Shown: positions 23,587 through 32,281, numbered from the stretch's first letter. The stretch: DNA of 39,734 nt from an uncultured Prevotellamassilia sp. (GCA_934255485.1 CAKQOG010000022.1:1-39734); one strand, 5' to 3'. Translations and numbers: made by a program. Notes: generated by a model not told the origin, from the letters alone.

Positions 23587-24111
23587 ATGGATTTAGATTT
23601 AAAACTTGTAAGCAAAGAAATTAATGAATTTATGTGGCGCGAGTGCAAAACGCTTTCTACAGCAGAAAGTTGCACAGCAGGCCGCATAGCAAGCGTTATA
23701 ACAGCCGTTCCTGGAAGCTCAAACTACTACAAAGGTGGCCTTATCTGCTATGCAGACGAGGTGAAAGAAAACATCTTAGGCGTTGATGCCAAAGTTATTG
23801 AGGAGCAAACACCTGTATGCGAAGAGGTGGTTCGCCAAATGGTTTTAGGCTCAAACAAGCTCTTCAATACTGACTACGCTGTTGCCATAAGCGGTTATGC
23901 AGGACCTGGCGGACCTGATGGTGGCAAGAGCGGCGTAATTGTTGGAACTATCTGGATTGCAGTAGGAAATGCTGACAAAATTGTTACCCGAATGATTGAG
24001 GAAGACAACGGACGCGACAAGAATCTTGCTTCTGCCACATCGGTAGCAATGCACATGCTGCTTGACTTTATTAAAGGCGAAAACACTGAAGAAAGCACAG
24101 AGGAAGCATAA
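23587..24111 (+). CDS. pncC: CinA C-terminal-domain protein (nicotinamide-nucleotide amidase)
   Basis: A 174-residue stand-alone CinA C-terminal domain. It matches the PncC type, which deamidates nicotinamide mononucleotide to nicotinate mononucleotide in NAD recycling. Conserved blocks are LSTAESCTAGRIASVITAVPGSS with the catalytic Ser-Lys region, YKGGLICYADEVKENILGV and ISGYAGPGGPDGGKSGVIVG. The N-terminal molybdopterin-binding-like half of full-length CinA is absent. An acidic tail (NTEESTEEA) ends the protein. The symbol is by family likeness; activity is not shown. Confidence 0.87.
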   Translation: MDLDLKLVSKEINEFMWRECKTLSTAESCTAGRIASVITAVPGSSNYYKGGLICYADEVKENILGVDAKVIEEQTPVCEEVVRQMVLGSNKLFNTDYAVAISGYAGPGGPDGGKSGVIVGTIWIAVGNADKIVTRMIEEDNGRDKNLASATSVAMHMLLDFIKGENTEESTEEA

Positions 24112-24168
24112 CACCCCTATAGCTACTTAATTTGTTTGCAAAGCACGCTGATGATTAACGCAAAAGGC

Positions 24169-24199
24169 TTGCATAATAACAAAAAAAATCGTACATTTG
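24169..24199 (+). promoter_or_regulatory. Promoter of rplY
   Basis: TTG at 24169-24171, 20 bp, then TACATTTG at 24192-24199, close to the Bacteroidota consensus. Transcription would start near 24205, within the first arm of a leader hairpin. Confidence 0.7.
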
Positions 24200-24358
24200 C
24201 ACCCGATTTGTCCTACATCGGGTGAATAGCCTTGTGTGTGATGGCGAATTAAGCTAAACAAAAAGAACCCTATGATAAACGAAGATACGTTTGGTGCGTT
24301 GAAGCGATAGCATAGGAAAAACTTAATTTAGAGTAACACAATTTATTATTTCAACAAA
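24200..24358 (+). promoter_or_regulatory. Structured leader of rplY
   Basis: A leader of about 150 nt with a perfect 8-bp stem CACCCGAT/ATCGGGTG (24200-24207 and 24217-24224) at its start, and a larger stem closed by CCTATG/CATAGG (24269-24274 and 24311-24316) with an inner AACG/CGTT. It may be a regulatory leader of a ribosomal-protein gene, or simply a folded 5' region. Confidence 0.4.
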
Positions 24359-24958
24359 ATGAAACAAATTTCTATCAGCGGTACTGTACGTACTGACCTT
24401 GGCAAGAAAGCCACTAAGGAAATCCGTAACAATGGTAATGTTCCTTGCGTAATCTATGGTGAAAAGAAGGACGAAAACGGCAATCCTATAGCTGTTCACT
24501 TCTCTGTAAGCGAAAAGGAAATCAACAAACTTATCTATACTCCTCACATCTACCTCATCGATATCAACATTGATGGCACAGACCACAAAGCTATCTTGAA
24601 AGAGGTTCAATTCCACCCAGTAAAAGACAACGTATTGCACGTAGACTTCTACGAAGTACACGCTGAAAAGCCTATCGTTATGGGTGTTCCTGTACAAGCA
24701 ACAGGTCTTGCTGCTGGTGTACGCGCCGGTGGTCGTTTGATGATGATGGTACGTAAGCTCAAAGTACGTGCTATGTACGATCAAATCCCTGAAAAGCTCA
24801 CAGTAGATGTTACTAACTTGAACCTTGGTAAGACTATCAAGGCAGGTGATCTCCACTTTGAAGGTCTTGAAATGGTAACTCCTAAAGAAGTTATCGTTTG
24901 CGCTGTTAAGATGACTCGTGCCGCTATGGGTGCTGCTGCAGCTGCTGCTGAAGCTTAA
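24359..24958 (+). CDS. rplY: Ribosomal protein L25/Ctc (TL5 type)
   Basis: A 199-residue long-form L25 that binds 5S rRNA in the large subunit. The N-terminal L25 domain covers about residues 1-95 (SISGTVRTDLGKKATKEIRN, VPCVIYG, HLYLIDI-like strand and EVQFHPVKDNVLHVDFYEV), and the TL5 C-terminal beta domain runs from about 100 to 185. It ends in an Ala-rich tail. Codon use is strongly optimised, as expected for a highly expressed gene. It has its own promoter and leader and is followed by a large hairpin terminator. Confidence 0.94.
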   Translation: MKQISISGTVRTDLGKKATKEIRNNGNVPCVIYGEKKDENGNPIAVHFSVSEKEINKLIYTPHIYLIDINIDGTDHKAILKEVQFHPVKDNVLHVDFYEVHAEKPIVMGVPVQATGLAAGVRAGGRLMMMVRKLKVRAMYDQIPEKLTVDVTNLNLGKTIKAGDLHFEGLEMVTPKEVIVCAVKMTRAAMGAAAAAAEA

Positions 24959-24987
24959 TTTTTCTTATACAGAGCATTCTTATACAC

Positions 24988-25070
24988 TTAAGGATTAAGT
25001 GAAAGAGCCATCCTAAACATTGAAAGAACAATGCATATAGGGCTCTGCACTTAATCCTTAACTTTGTTTT
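24988..25070 (+). terminator. Large hairpin between rplY and pth, with an embedded -7 element
   Basis: The outer 14-bp stem TTAAGGATTAAGTG/CACTTAATCCTTAA (24988-25001 and 25048-25061) is perfect. Inside it are AGAGCC/GGCTCT pairs and a terminal stem CATTG/CAATG. A T-rich tail (CTTTGTTTTT) follows, so it is a good terminator of rplY. TAACTTTG at 25059-25066 overlaps the right arm and fits the -7 element of a promoter for pth. Confidence 0.8.
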
Positions 25071-25091
25071 TACGCAAAACAATATATACAA

Positions 25092-25655
25092 GTGAATTAT
25101 CTTATAGTTGGATTAGGAAATATTGGCGACGAATATGCTCGCACACGCCATAACATAGGCTTTAGAGTTGTTGATGCTTTGGCTACCGAAGCTAATGCCA
25201 CTTTTGAAGACAAACGATACGGATTTGTTACAACCATCAAAGTAAAAAACCAAACACTTACGTTGCTAAAGCCTTCAACCTATATGAATCTTTCTGGCAA
25301 CGCTGTTAGATATTGGATGAACGAGAAGAAAATTCCTATTGAACGCGTTCTTGTTGTGGTAGACGACCTTTCACTCCCCTTTGGGCATCTCAGACTCAAA
25401 CCAAGCGGAAGCGATGGTGGACACAATGGGCTGAAGCATATAGCCTCGGTGCTTGGTACTCAAAAATATGCTCGATTGCGCTTTGGCATTGGCAATGACT
25501 TTCCACATGGTGCGCAAGTAGACTATGTATTGGGCGAATTTGGCGAAGAGGATCTCAAAACAATGGACGAAAGACTGAAACTCGCTGGCGAAGCCGTAAA
25601 AACATTTTGCTTGTCGGGCATTAACATTGCCATGAATCAGTTTAACAACAAATAA
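25092..25655 (+). CDS. pth: Peptidyl-tRNA hydrolase
   Basis: A 187-residue enzyme that frees tRNA from prematurely released peptidyl-tRNA. The start is a GTG, directly at the first conserved strand MNYLIVGLGNIGDEYARTRHNIGF, which contains the catalytic His. Other family blocks are LLKPSTYMNLSG, VVVDDLSLPFGHLRLK and GSDGGHNGLKHI. The length is normal. It leads a run with hslR (11-bp gap) and an unknown gene, all translation- or RNA-related at the front. Confidence 0.97.
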   Translation: MNYLIVGLGNIGDEYARTRHNIGFRVVDALATEANATFEDKRYGFVTTIKVKNQTLTLLKPSTYMNLSGNAVRYWMNEKKIPIERVLVVVDDLSLPFGHLRLKPSGSDGGHNGLKHIASVLGTQKYARLRFGIGNDFPHGAQVDYVLGEFGEEDLKTMDERLKLAGEAVKTFCLSGINIAMNQFNNK

Positions 25656-25666
25656 AACTTGCACGC

Positions 25667-26083
25667 ATGGAAGCAAGATTAGACAAATGGTTATGGGCTG
25701 CACGTATATACAAAACTCGCTCTTTAGCTGCTGACGCTTGTAAAAACGGACGAATAACCATTAATGGCGCACAAGCTAAACCTGCAAGAACAGTTAAGAC
25801 TGGTGACGAAATTGGTGTAAAAAAATCGCCTATTACCTATACCTTCAGAGTGAAACAAGCCATTGAAAAACGTGTAGGAGCCAAATTATTACCTGATATA
25901 CTTGAAAATATTACTGCGCCAGAGCAATACGAGTTGTTAGAAATGAGTCGCATAAGTGGGTTTGTTGGACGTGCTCGCGGAACAGGAAGACCTACTAAAA
26001 AAGATCGCAGAGCCTTAGACGAATTTACAGAAGAAGCACCTATGTTTATGGACGACGATTTTGACTTTGACGACGAAGAATAA
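25667..26083 (+). CDS. hslR: S4-domain RNA-binding protein, Hsp15 type
   Basis: A 138-residue protein. The S4 RNA-binding domain fills residues 1-65 (RLDKWLWAARIYKTRSLAADACKNGRITING). Hsp15 binds 50S subunits carrying nascent chains on tRNA and helps to recycle stalled complexes, which fits its place 11 bp after pth. The C-terminal part has RGTGRPTKKDRRALDEF, as in HslR, followed by a very acidic tail (DDDFDFDDEE). Confidence 0.9.
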   Translation: MEARLDKWLWAARIYKTRSLAADACKNGRITINGAQAKPARTVKTGDEIGVKKSPITYTFRVKQAIEKRVGAKLLPDILENITAPEQYELLEMSRISGFVGRARGTGRPTKKDRRALDEFTEEAPMFMDDDFDFDDEE

Positions 26084-26109
26084 CATCCTAACTTATACAT
26101 TATACTTTT

Positions 26110-26682
26110 ATGGAAGAAAACAAATGGGCATCATCCGTAATTCTCGTTGATGCTGATTATATAGACTCGGTTGCATTCGACCTCATCGTGAACTTTGAAC
26201 GTATGCTTGGGAGACGAATACCTAAAGCAGACCTTTGCCACTGGTTGGATTGTATAGCTTTGGATGGCGGATTACACCCTGAAAAGAACGATATTCAAGT
26301 TCATTTTCTACATAACAAAGAGACTGCGGATTTAAAAAACTTTCAACCTTCTATATTCAAGGACGACATCAATGGCCTTACATTTGATGACAACTTAGGA
26401 CACTTTGAACTTTTTTCTTTTCCCGTTGAACAACTCGTATCCAAAGACGAATTTTTTCTGCAATCATTTACTATGCTTGCCGACGCTAAAGAAATTAAGC
26501 ATCTCATGGTTGTTGGCGATGTGCAAGCATATGGTGCGCAATTAAAACAAATCTGCACCCAAACAGATGGCAAAGATATTACACTCTTTGCCATGGAACC
26601 TATGACAGGAAGAGGCTTTAACCAAGAAATTCTTGGGTACTCGTTGATGTCAGCCTTAGGCATATCATCAGACGAGTTTTAA
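26110..26682 (+). CDS. Conserved protein of unknown function
   Basis: A 190-residue cytoplasmic protein without signal or spans. I do not recognise a named family with certainty. The start SVILVDADYIDSVAFDLIVNFERMLGR and the later MVVGDVQAYGAQLKQI loosely recall PIN/NYN-like nuclease folds, where Asp residues at strand ends bind metal, but the match is weak. It lies 26 bp after hslR in the same direction, so it is probably co-transcribed with pth and hslR. Confidence 0.65.
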   Translation: MEENKWASSVILVDADYIDSVAFDLIVNFERMLGRRIPKADLCHWLDCIALDGGLHPEKNDIQVHFLHNKETADLKNFQPSIFKDDINGLTFDDNLGHFELFSFPVEQLVSKDEFFLQSFTMLADAKEIKHLMVVGDVQAYGAQLKQICTQTDGKDITLFAMEPMTGRGFNQEILGYSLMSALGISSDEF

Positions 26683-26734
26683 ATCCATAAATCTACAAGA
26701 CTTTTAGTCAGTCAAGAAAGATTAAGAAGAACTA

Positions 26735-26766
26735 TTGAACCATTCGCATAGAATTGTTTAACTTTG
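26735..26766 (+). promoter_or_regulatory. Promoter of the sigma-54 activator gene
   Basis: TTG at 26735-26737, 21 bp, then TAACTTTG at 26759-26766, placing the start near 26772. This lies inside the longest open frame, which supports initiation at the ATG at 26787 rather than at 26754. Confidence 0.6.
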
Positions 26767-26786
26767 TAGGCAAACGCATAAATAAA

Positions 26787-28079
26787 ATGGATAATTCAGC
26801 TATTCAACGTGTAAAACAACGCTATGGTATAGTGGGTAACTGCGAGGCACTTAACAGAGCTATTGAGATTGCTCTAAAGATTGCTCCCGTAGACCTATCT
26901 GTTCTGGTAATAGGCGAAAATGGTGTGGGAAAGGAATCTTTTCCACGTGTTATTCATGACCACAGTTTGCGTAAAAACAAAAAATATTTTGCCGTCAATT
27001 GCGGTGCCATTCCCGAAGGAACAATAGATTCTGAACTCTTTGGACACGAAAAAGGCGCTTTTACTGGTGCTGTAGAACAACGCGAAGGCTATTTTGCTGC
27101 AGCAAATGGTGGAACACTTTTTCTTGATGAAGTAGGCGAACTCCCGTTACAAACTCAAGCCCGTTTGCTGAGAGTGCTCGAAACGGGAGAGTATATTCGT
27201 GTAGGTTCGAGCGAAGTAAGAAAAACCGATGTACGCATTGTGGCTGCCACAAATGTTAATATGGAGAAGGCTATTGCCGACGGAAAATTCCGCGAAGACC
27301 TCTACTACAGACTTAACACGGTTTCGATATCCGTGCCTGCCTTACGCGATAGAGGCGACGATGCAGTTCTCTTGTTTAAGAAGTTTGCACTCGATATGAG
27401 CGAAAAATATAATATGCCCCCCATCCGCCTCAACGATGCGGCACAAGAGATGCTACTTAACTACTCATGGCCTGGAAATGTAAGACAACTTAAAAACATT
27501 GCCGAAAACATGAGTGTTACAGCCGAAGAACGTATTATTACGCCTGAAATTCTTTCGCTCTATCTCCCAACAGAATCGCATAGCAAGCAATTAGTTATGG
27601 TTGGAAACAATGACGCCGAACGAGATAGCCACTCTTTTGAAAAAGAAAGAGAAATTCTCTACCAAATTCTATTTGACCTGCGTCGCGATGTTACAGAGCT
27701 TAAGCGCTATGTGAGAGAACTACAAGAGAGGCAAAAGAATTTTCAGCCAACAACCACACCAAGCATTGAACCAAAAACTCTTTTATACAATAGCGATAAT
27801 GCCGTAAACCTTAGTAAAGAAGATGACAACAGCTTGTCTTATTGGGAAGAAGTTAAAGATGACACCGAGCAACAGCCATCACATACAATCAATAGCACGG
27901 ATGGTAAAAATGAAAATAAAGAAGCATCTTTTAAGCCCAAATCGCTCGACGAGATAGAACTTGACATGATAAAAAAGGCTTTAGAAGTAAACAACGGACG
28001 TCGCAAGGCTGCGGCAGAACAATTAGGAATTTCTGAACGAACGCTTTATCGAAAAATAAAAGATTACGGATTAGACTAA
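26787..28079 (+). CDS. Sigma-54 activator (AAA+ plus Fis-type HTH), no receiver domain
   Basis: A protein of about 430 residues. The AAA+ domain begins almost at the N-terminus (~13-250): Walker A GENGVGKE (43-50), the sigma-54 contact loop GAFTGA (90-95), Walker B GGTLFLDEVG (108-117) and the end block SWPGNVRQLKN. A polar linker with a possible coiled coil (VTELKRYVRELQERQ) leads to the Fis-like DNA-binding helix-turn-helix at about 395-430 (RRKAAAEQLGISERTLYRKI). There is no N-terminal receiver, GAF or PAS domain, so control must come from a partner or from expression level. The next gene, an LptE-like lipoprotein, starts 16 bp on, which suggests a link with outer-membrane biogenesis. Confidence 0.92.
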   Translation: MDNSAIQRVKQRYGIVGNCEALNRAIEIALKIAPVDLSVLVIGENGVGKESFPRVIHDHSLRKNKKYFAVNCGAIPEGTIDSELFGHEKGAFTGAVEQREGYFAAANGGTLFLDEVGELPLQTQARLLRVLETGEYIRVGSSEVRKTDVRIVAATNVNMEKAIADGKFREDLYYRLNTVSISVPALRDRGDDAVLLFKKFALDMSEKYNMPPIRLNDAAQEMLLNYSWPGNVRQLKNIAENMSVTAEERIITPEILSLYLPTESHSKQLVMVGNNDAERDSHSFEKEREILYQILFDLRRDVTELKRYVRELQERQKNFQPTTTPSIEPKTLLYNSDNAVNLSKEDDNSLSYWEEVKDDTEQQPSHTINSTDGKNENKEASFKPKSLDEIELDMIKKALEVNNGRRKAAAEQLGISERTLYRKIKDYGLD

Positions 28080-28095
28080 CCGCATGCATATAATC

Positions 28096-28608
28096 ATGAA
28101 AGCATACATAAAACTTTTAGTTATACCCATATTGCTACTTTCTCTGCTCACCGCATGCAGCGTTAGTTATAAATTCACAGGGACAAGCATCAACTACGAT
28201 CTTATCAAATCTATACAGATTGACAAGATTGCTAATCGCGCACCCTATGGATGGGCTCCTATGGAAGCTATGCTTAACAACAAACTGCAAGATGTATATG
28301 CTAATCAGACACGTCTTAAGCTTGTCAAAAGAAATGGCGACTTGCATATCGCGGGTGAAATTATCAGCTACGACCAATACAACAAAGGCATTTCTTCAGA
28401 CGGCTATGCATCACAAGTTCAATTACGTATAACCGTAAACATACGCTTTGTTAATTCAAAAAACAATGTGCAATGGGAAAAGCAATTCTCTGCTACAAGT
28501 CAGTACGACTCTACACAACAACTAACAGCTGTACAAGAAAAGCTTGTGACAGACATGATTGCCGATATCTGCGATCAGATATTTAATGCAACCGTTGCAG
28601 ATTGGTAA
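28096..28608 (+). CDS. lptE: LptE-like outer-membrane lipoprotein
   Basis: A protein of about 170 residues from MKAYIKLL; the ATG at 28084 would add four residues before the signal. The lipoprotein signal peptide ends at LLTAC (Cys ~20), followed by SVSYKFTGTSINYDLIKSIQI. The remaining beta-rich sequence, with LQDVYANQTRLKLVKRNGDLHIAGEI and ATSQYDSTQQLTAVQ, is typical of the LptE family of Bacteroidota, which plugs the LptD pore for lipopolysaccharide insertion. Its position between the sigma-54 activator and the gene ahead of secG is common in the phylum. Confidence 0.85.
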   Translation: MKAYIKLLVIPILLLSLLTACSVSYKFTGTSINYDLIKSIQIDKIANRAPYGWAPMEAMLNNKLQDVYANQTRLKLVKRNGDLHIAGEIISYDQYNKGISSDGYASQVQLRITVNIRFVNSKNNVQWEKQFSATSQYDSTQQLTAVQEKLVTDMIADICDQIFNATVADW

Positions 28609-28672
28609 TAAAGTTATACAACACAACTACAAAGCTCCTCATCTCTAAATAAAATATCTATTACATACAAAT

Positions 28673-29449
28673 ATGGATTTAATAGCCAATCTAATCAATC
28701 ATCCAGAACGTTTGAATAAAGATACACTCTACGGGCTCAGAGAACTCGTGGCTAAATATCCATACTTTCAAGTGGCTCGTCTTTTGTTTCTGAAGAATTT
28801 ATTTTTACTTCACGACCCCACTTTTGGCGATGAACTAAGAAAAGCAGCTCTATTCATGCCAGACCGTCGCATTCTGTTCAAATTGGTTGAAGGTAGCAAC
28901 TATCAAATTCAGAAAACGCCACTACATATAAGCGAAGAAGCTGATAAAGAAGAAAAAAGCAGAACTGTTACGCTTATCGACGACTTTCTACGTACTACCC
29001 TTGACGGGAATGATAACTCTAACCTTGCAACATGCTCACACCGCAAACCTACCGCTGCTGATGCAACTAATGACTATGCAGCTTTTCTCTTACAAATGGA
29101 CGATGCTGAACCTGAAGAGAAAACAACAGCAGACACGAACACAAATCGAAGTGATGAGCTTATCAATGATTTTATAGAAAATAAACCCGACAAAATAAAA
29201 CTGCAAGAAGAGCCTCAATACACACCAGAAGTAACAAATGATAAAGATAGTGATGAAGGCAATGAAGACGGATATTTAACCATGACTCTTGCTAAAATCT
29301 ATATCAAACAGCAAAGATATGAGAAGGCACTTGAAATTATACGCAAGGTAAACTTGAATAATCCAAAAAAAAGTAGTTACTTTGCAGACCAGATAAGATT
29401 TTTGCAAAAACTGATTGTCAATAAAAATCACGACAAAATGTCGGAATAA
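28673..29449 (+). CDS. TPR-like protein between lptE and secG
   Basis: A 258-residue cytoplasmic protein. The N-terminal ~80 residues (DLIANLINHPERLNKDTLYGL, KYPYFQVARLLFLKNL) form a conserved helical domain, the middle (about 95-195) is low-complexity, acidic and Asn/Thr-rich, and the C-terminus has a tetratricopeptide-like pair (TMTLAKIYIKQQRYEKALEI IRKVNLNNP). The function is unknown. The gene belongs to the lptE-secG neighbourhood, suggesting a role with envelope assembly. Confidence 0.7.
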   Translation: MDLIANLINHPERLNKDTLYGLRELVAKYPYFQVARLLFLKNLFLLHDPTFGDELRKAALFMPDRRILFKLVEGSNYQIQKTPLHISEEADKEEKSRTVTLIDDFLRTTLDGNDNSNLATCSHRKPTAADATNDYAAFLLQMDDAEPEEKTTADTNTNRSDELINDFIENKPDKIKLQEEPQYTPEVTNDKDSDEGNEDGYLTMTLAKIYIKQQRYEKALEIIRKVNLNNPKKSSYFADQIRFLQKLIVNKNHDKMSE

Positions 29450-29574
29450 TACAAATTGCTCTCATACATTGCCTTTGTTTGTCTTATTTACTATGAATAG
29501 AGATAGAACAATTGACAAAAATCTTCTTCAACTATACAAATAGAATTTAGAAACAAATAAAACAAAATAATATT

Positions 29575-29907
29575 ATGTATTCAGTACTCGTAATTTTGGC
29601 TGTAATAGTTGCCATATTACTAACGTTCATCGTACTTATCCAAGAGTCGAAAGGTGGTGGTTTAGCCTCAAACTTTGCAGCATCTAACCAAATTATGGGT
29701 GTTCGCAAAACAACTGATGTTGTAGAAAAGGCTACATGGGTTTTAGCTACTGTATTAGTAGTTCTTTCTGTAATGACAATCTTCTTTGCTCCTCGTCAGC
29801 AAGATGTTGATTCGGTTGTTACAAATGCTGCTCCTGCAACTCAAGCACCCGCTCCAACAGCCCCTGCTTCTTCAGCTCCAAGTGTTCCAGCAAGTCAAGC
29901 GCAATAA
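29575..29907 (+). CDS. secG: Preprotein translocase subunit SecG
   Basis: A 110-residue protein with two spans (about 2-22 and 52-72) that assists SecYEG-dependent export. The family signature is LIQESKGGGLASNFAASNQIMG between the spans; it is intact. The C-terminal 35 residues are Ala/Pro/Ser-rich and variable, common in Bacteroidota SecG. A strong terminator follows. Confidence 0.95.
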   Translation: MYSVLVILAVIVAILLTFIVLIQESKGGGLASNFAASNQIMGVRKTTDVVEKATWVLATVLVVLSVMTIFFAPRQQDVDSVVTNAAPATQAPAPTAPASSAPSVPASQAQ

Positions 29908-29942
29908 TATATTGTACAACTTTAGGGCATAAAAGAAATGCT

Positions 29943-30001
29943 TATGAGGTTATAATAGCCTTATCCCCAAATATAAAATGGATAAGCTTTATAACCTCAT
30001 A
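29943..30001 (+). terminator. Terminator of secG
   Basis: TATGAGGTTATAA (29943-29955) and TTATAACCTCATA (29989-30001) are perfect, continued inwards by CTTATCC/GGATAAG, and followed by TCTGTTTTA. Confidence 0.85.
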
Positions 30002-30106
30002 TCTGTTTTATAAGAGTCACAAGGTTTCAAGCAACAAGCCGCTCAGGGCATATACTATATCTTAGGGAAAAACGTATTCTACCTCCCTTCTAAAAAGAAA
30101 AACAAA

Positions 30107-31216
30107 ATGCAAAAGTTCTTCTTTATCCTTTTCATACTTCTTTTCTTAATATATCCCGAAGGTGATGTAATAAACTATTTACAAAGTTGCATTGTAGGGC
30201 ATCCTCTAACTGCGCATCCATTTATGTCTGCGCTTGTATTAGTTATATTTTTAGCCACTATTCTTCACTTTGGCGAGAAAATTTTAAACAAGCATCATAT
30301 TGAGAGTAGCCCCATCTATGTGTTTTGTTCATGGTTGGTTGTTGCAGGTACAAGCTATAGTTTCGTATCGTGGCAATATCAATTAATTTTGTTTCTATCT
30401 GCCATAGCTATTGTCTTTTTAATACACTTTGTCAAAAAAGCAATTAATGTTTCATTGGGTTCTACTTTATGGAAAAATGCTCAAGCAACAAGCCTACAAT
30501 TTTTAATTTTATTTCTTTATATCGGCATTGGTAATGGTGTAACCGATGTGCACCACTTTGAATTGCGTACAGCTCAAGTACTCATCGACAATAAACCAAA
30601 CAAAGGGCGGCACATAGGAGAAAAATCGTATGCCACATCACAACGATTATTCTCTATGCGTTGCTATCTATTAGCCAAAAGTAGCAAGCATGGCTTGGGT
30701 AATGAATTTTTAGAACAGGTTGTACCACAAGCTGGAGCAGCCAGTTTATTGTTCCCCAATGACAAGAAACAGCAACTACTCATTTCGCAAGATTCCCTAT
30801 ATAACCTATTAGGTAGCACGCGCTTTCAGCACGAACCCCCTATTGCATATTTGCGCAGATGTGCGTGGAATGCCTCCTTGAAAAACAGCAAAAACAAGCA
30901 TGCTGCCATAGATTATTACCTTTGTGGTCTCTTGCTTGATAAAAATCTCGATGTCTTTGCAAACGAAGTAAAACGCTTTTACCCTCATAAAATAACAAGC
31001 GGAACGCTACCGACCTACTTTGCACAAGCATTAATATTGTATAAGCATACACGCACTCAGCCCAAAGTATTTTACACAGACAATAGTATCGAAGCTAATT
31101 TTCAAGATTATTCAGATATGGGCGATACCATCCCCAACAAGCTGCAGCGTAGCAACATGCTCCGTCGTTCGTATGGCACAACCTATTGGTGGTGGTACTA
31201 TTATGGCAAGCACTAA
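30107..31216 (+). CDS. Polytopic membrane protein of unknown function (DUF6057-like)
   Basis: A 369-residue protein with about five hydrophobic segments in the first 150 residues (start FFFILFILLFLIYP) and a soluble C-terminal part of about 220 residues. That part has helical repeats and ends in an aromatic motif, TTYWWWYYYGKH. It resembles the family called DUF6057 in Bacteroidales from memory; I could not verify this. It precedes a helix-hairpin-helix protein by 45 bp in the same direction. Function not known. Confidence 0.65.
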   Translation: MQKFFFILFILLFLIYPEGDVINYLQSCIVGHPLTAHPFMSALVLVIFLATILHFGEKILNKHHIESSPIYVFCSWLVVAGTSYSFVSWQYQLILFLSAIAIVFLIHFVKKAINVSLGSTLWKNAQATSLQFLILFLYIGIGNGVTDVHHFELRTAQVLIDNKPNKGRHIGEKSYATSQRLFSMRCYLLAKSSKHGLGNEFLEQVVPQAGAASLLFPNDKKQQLLISQDSLYNLLGSTRFQHEPPIAYLRRCAWNASLKNSKNKHAAIDYYLCGLLLDKNLDVFANEVKRFYPHKITSGTLPTYFAQALILYKHTRTQPKVFYTDNSIEANFQDYSDMGDTIPNKLQRSNMLRRSYGTTYWWWYYYGKH

Positions 31217-31261
31217 ACGCAACAATTTTCATTATCCTCATCCATACTATTTCTGCATTAA

Positions 31262-32194
31262 ATGCCAATCAAACTGCCACACATACCTAAAGAAGATGTG
31301 CGCGTAATCTGCTTATGTAGCACAATCTTCATATCTATAATGGTCATCATATTATTGCTTAATTATTGCAGCAAACAACATGATGATTATAGCAACGCAC
31401 TCTCGCCTTCGGAATTAAAAACCATTGAAAAACTTAAGCAGCAGATTAAAATTGACTCACTTCATCAAGAACGCTTGTATACACCGCAGATATCCGATTC
31501 ATTATTCGCATTCGACCCTAATCACACCGACTCTGTAAAATTACTCAAATTAGGACTAAGCAATTGGCAAGTAGCCAATATGATGAAGTATAGACGTAAA
31601 GGTGGTAAATGGCGTTCTGTTGATGATTTTCAAAGACTTTATGGCCTTTCAAAAACCGATTTCAAAAAGCTAAAACCTTATATACGAATAGCAGAAAAGG
31701 ATAAAAGAGGTAGGTTCGTTCCATTTGAATACTATTACAACGAGTACGCAGCCAATAAGAGCGAAAAGCCACGATACGAAAAGATTGAAAAGCTTAAAGA
31801 AGGAGTAACCTTAGACTTAGAGCATGCCGATACTACAATTTTAAAGCAAATTCCAGGCATAGGTAGTTACTATGCAAGCAAAATAGTAAAATATAGAGAA
31901 AGACTTGGTGGGTTCATAAGCACTAATCAACTCTATGATATTGAAGGCTTGCCATCAAACGTATCAAGGTGGTTTACTTTATCTTCTCAACCATCTGTAA
32001 AAAAGATAAGAATAAATCATGCCACTTTCAAAGAACTGGTAAGACATCCATACATCAACTACGAACAAACCAAAGATATCGTTAATCACGTTAGGCAATA
32101 TGGTCCATTACACTCGTTTAAGGAACTCAGATTGTATAAAGAGTTCAGTGAAAAAGATTTTCAACGTTTAGAACCATATATTCAATTTGACTGA
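31262..32194 (+). CDS. Membrane-anchored helix-hairpin-helix (ComEA-like) protein
   Basis: A 310-residue protein with one N-terminal span (~14-36, VICLCSTIFISIMVIILLL) and three helix-hairpin-helix regions: LLKLGLSNWQVANMMKYRRK, LKQIPGIGSYYASKIVKYRE (the most canonical) and FKELVRHPYINYEQTKDIVN. ComEA proteins bind incoming DNA at the envelope during transformation; Bacteroidota carry many such proteins of unproved role. The topology would place the DNA-binding part outside the inner membrane. No other competence gene is nearby. Confidence 0.82.
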   Translation: MPIKLPHIPKEDVRVICLCSTIFISIMVIILLLNYCSKQHDDYSNALSPSELKTIEKLKQQIKIDSLHQERLYTPQISDSLFAFDPNHTDSVKLLKLGLSNWQVANMMKYRRKGGKWRSVDDFQRLYGLSKTDFKKLKPYIRIAEKDKRGRFVPFEYYYNEYAANKSEKPRYEKIEKLKEGVTLDLEHADTTILKQIPGIGSYYASKIVKYRERLGGFISTNQLYDIEGLPSNVSRWFTLSSQPSVKKIRINHATFKELVRHPYINYEQTKDIVNHVRQYGPLHSFKELRLYKEFSEKDFQRLEPYIQFD

Positions 32195-32207
32195 TATATA
32201 AGATTAT

Positions 32208-32281
32208 AAAGGTTTTAAAATTAAATTACACGTTCACGTTCTGCATTAAATGATATGAATTAATTTTGAATACCGACTTAA
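32208..32281. repeat. Interspersed repeat, copy F (one clear end)
   Basis: The right end, read inverted, is TTAAGTCGGTATTCAAAATT followed by AATTCATATC (complement of 32252-32281). The left end (about AAGGTTTTAAAATTAAATTA, 32209-32228) is degenerate. It begins about 14 bp after the stop codon of the helix-hairpin-helix gene. Confidence 0.55.

Noticed and set aside
24323..24856. Open frame of 177 codons on the minus strand opposite rplY
   Set aside because: It lies opposite a highly expressed ribosomal gene with biased codons, which opens the antisense frame; the composition is not protein-like.
31262..32194. Competence locus
   Set aside because: The helix-hairpin-helix protein resembles ComEA, but there is no ComEC, ComF or pilus gene around, so no competence system is claimed.
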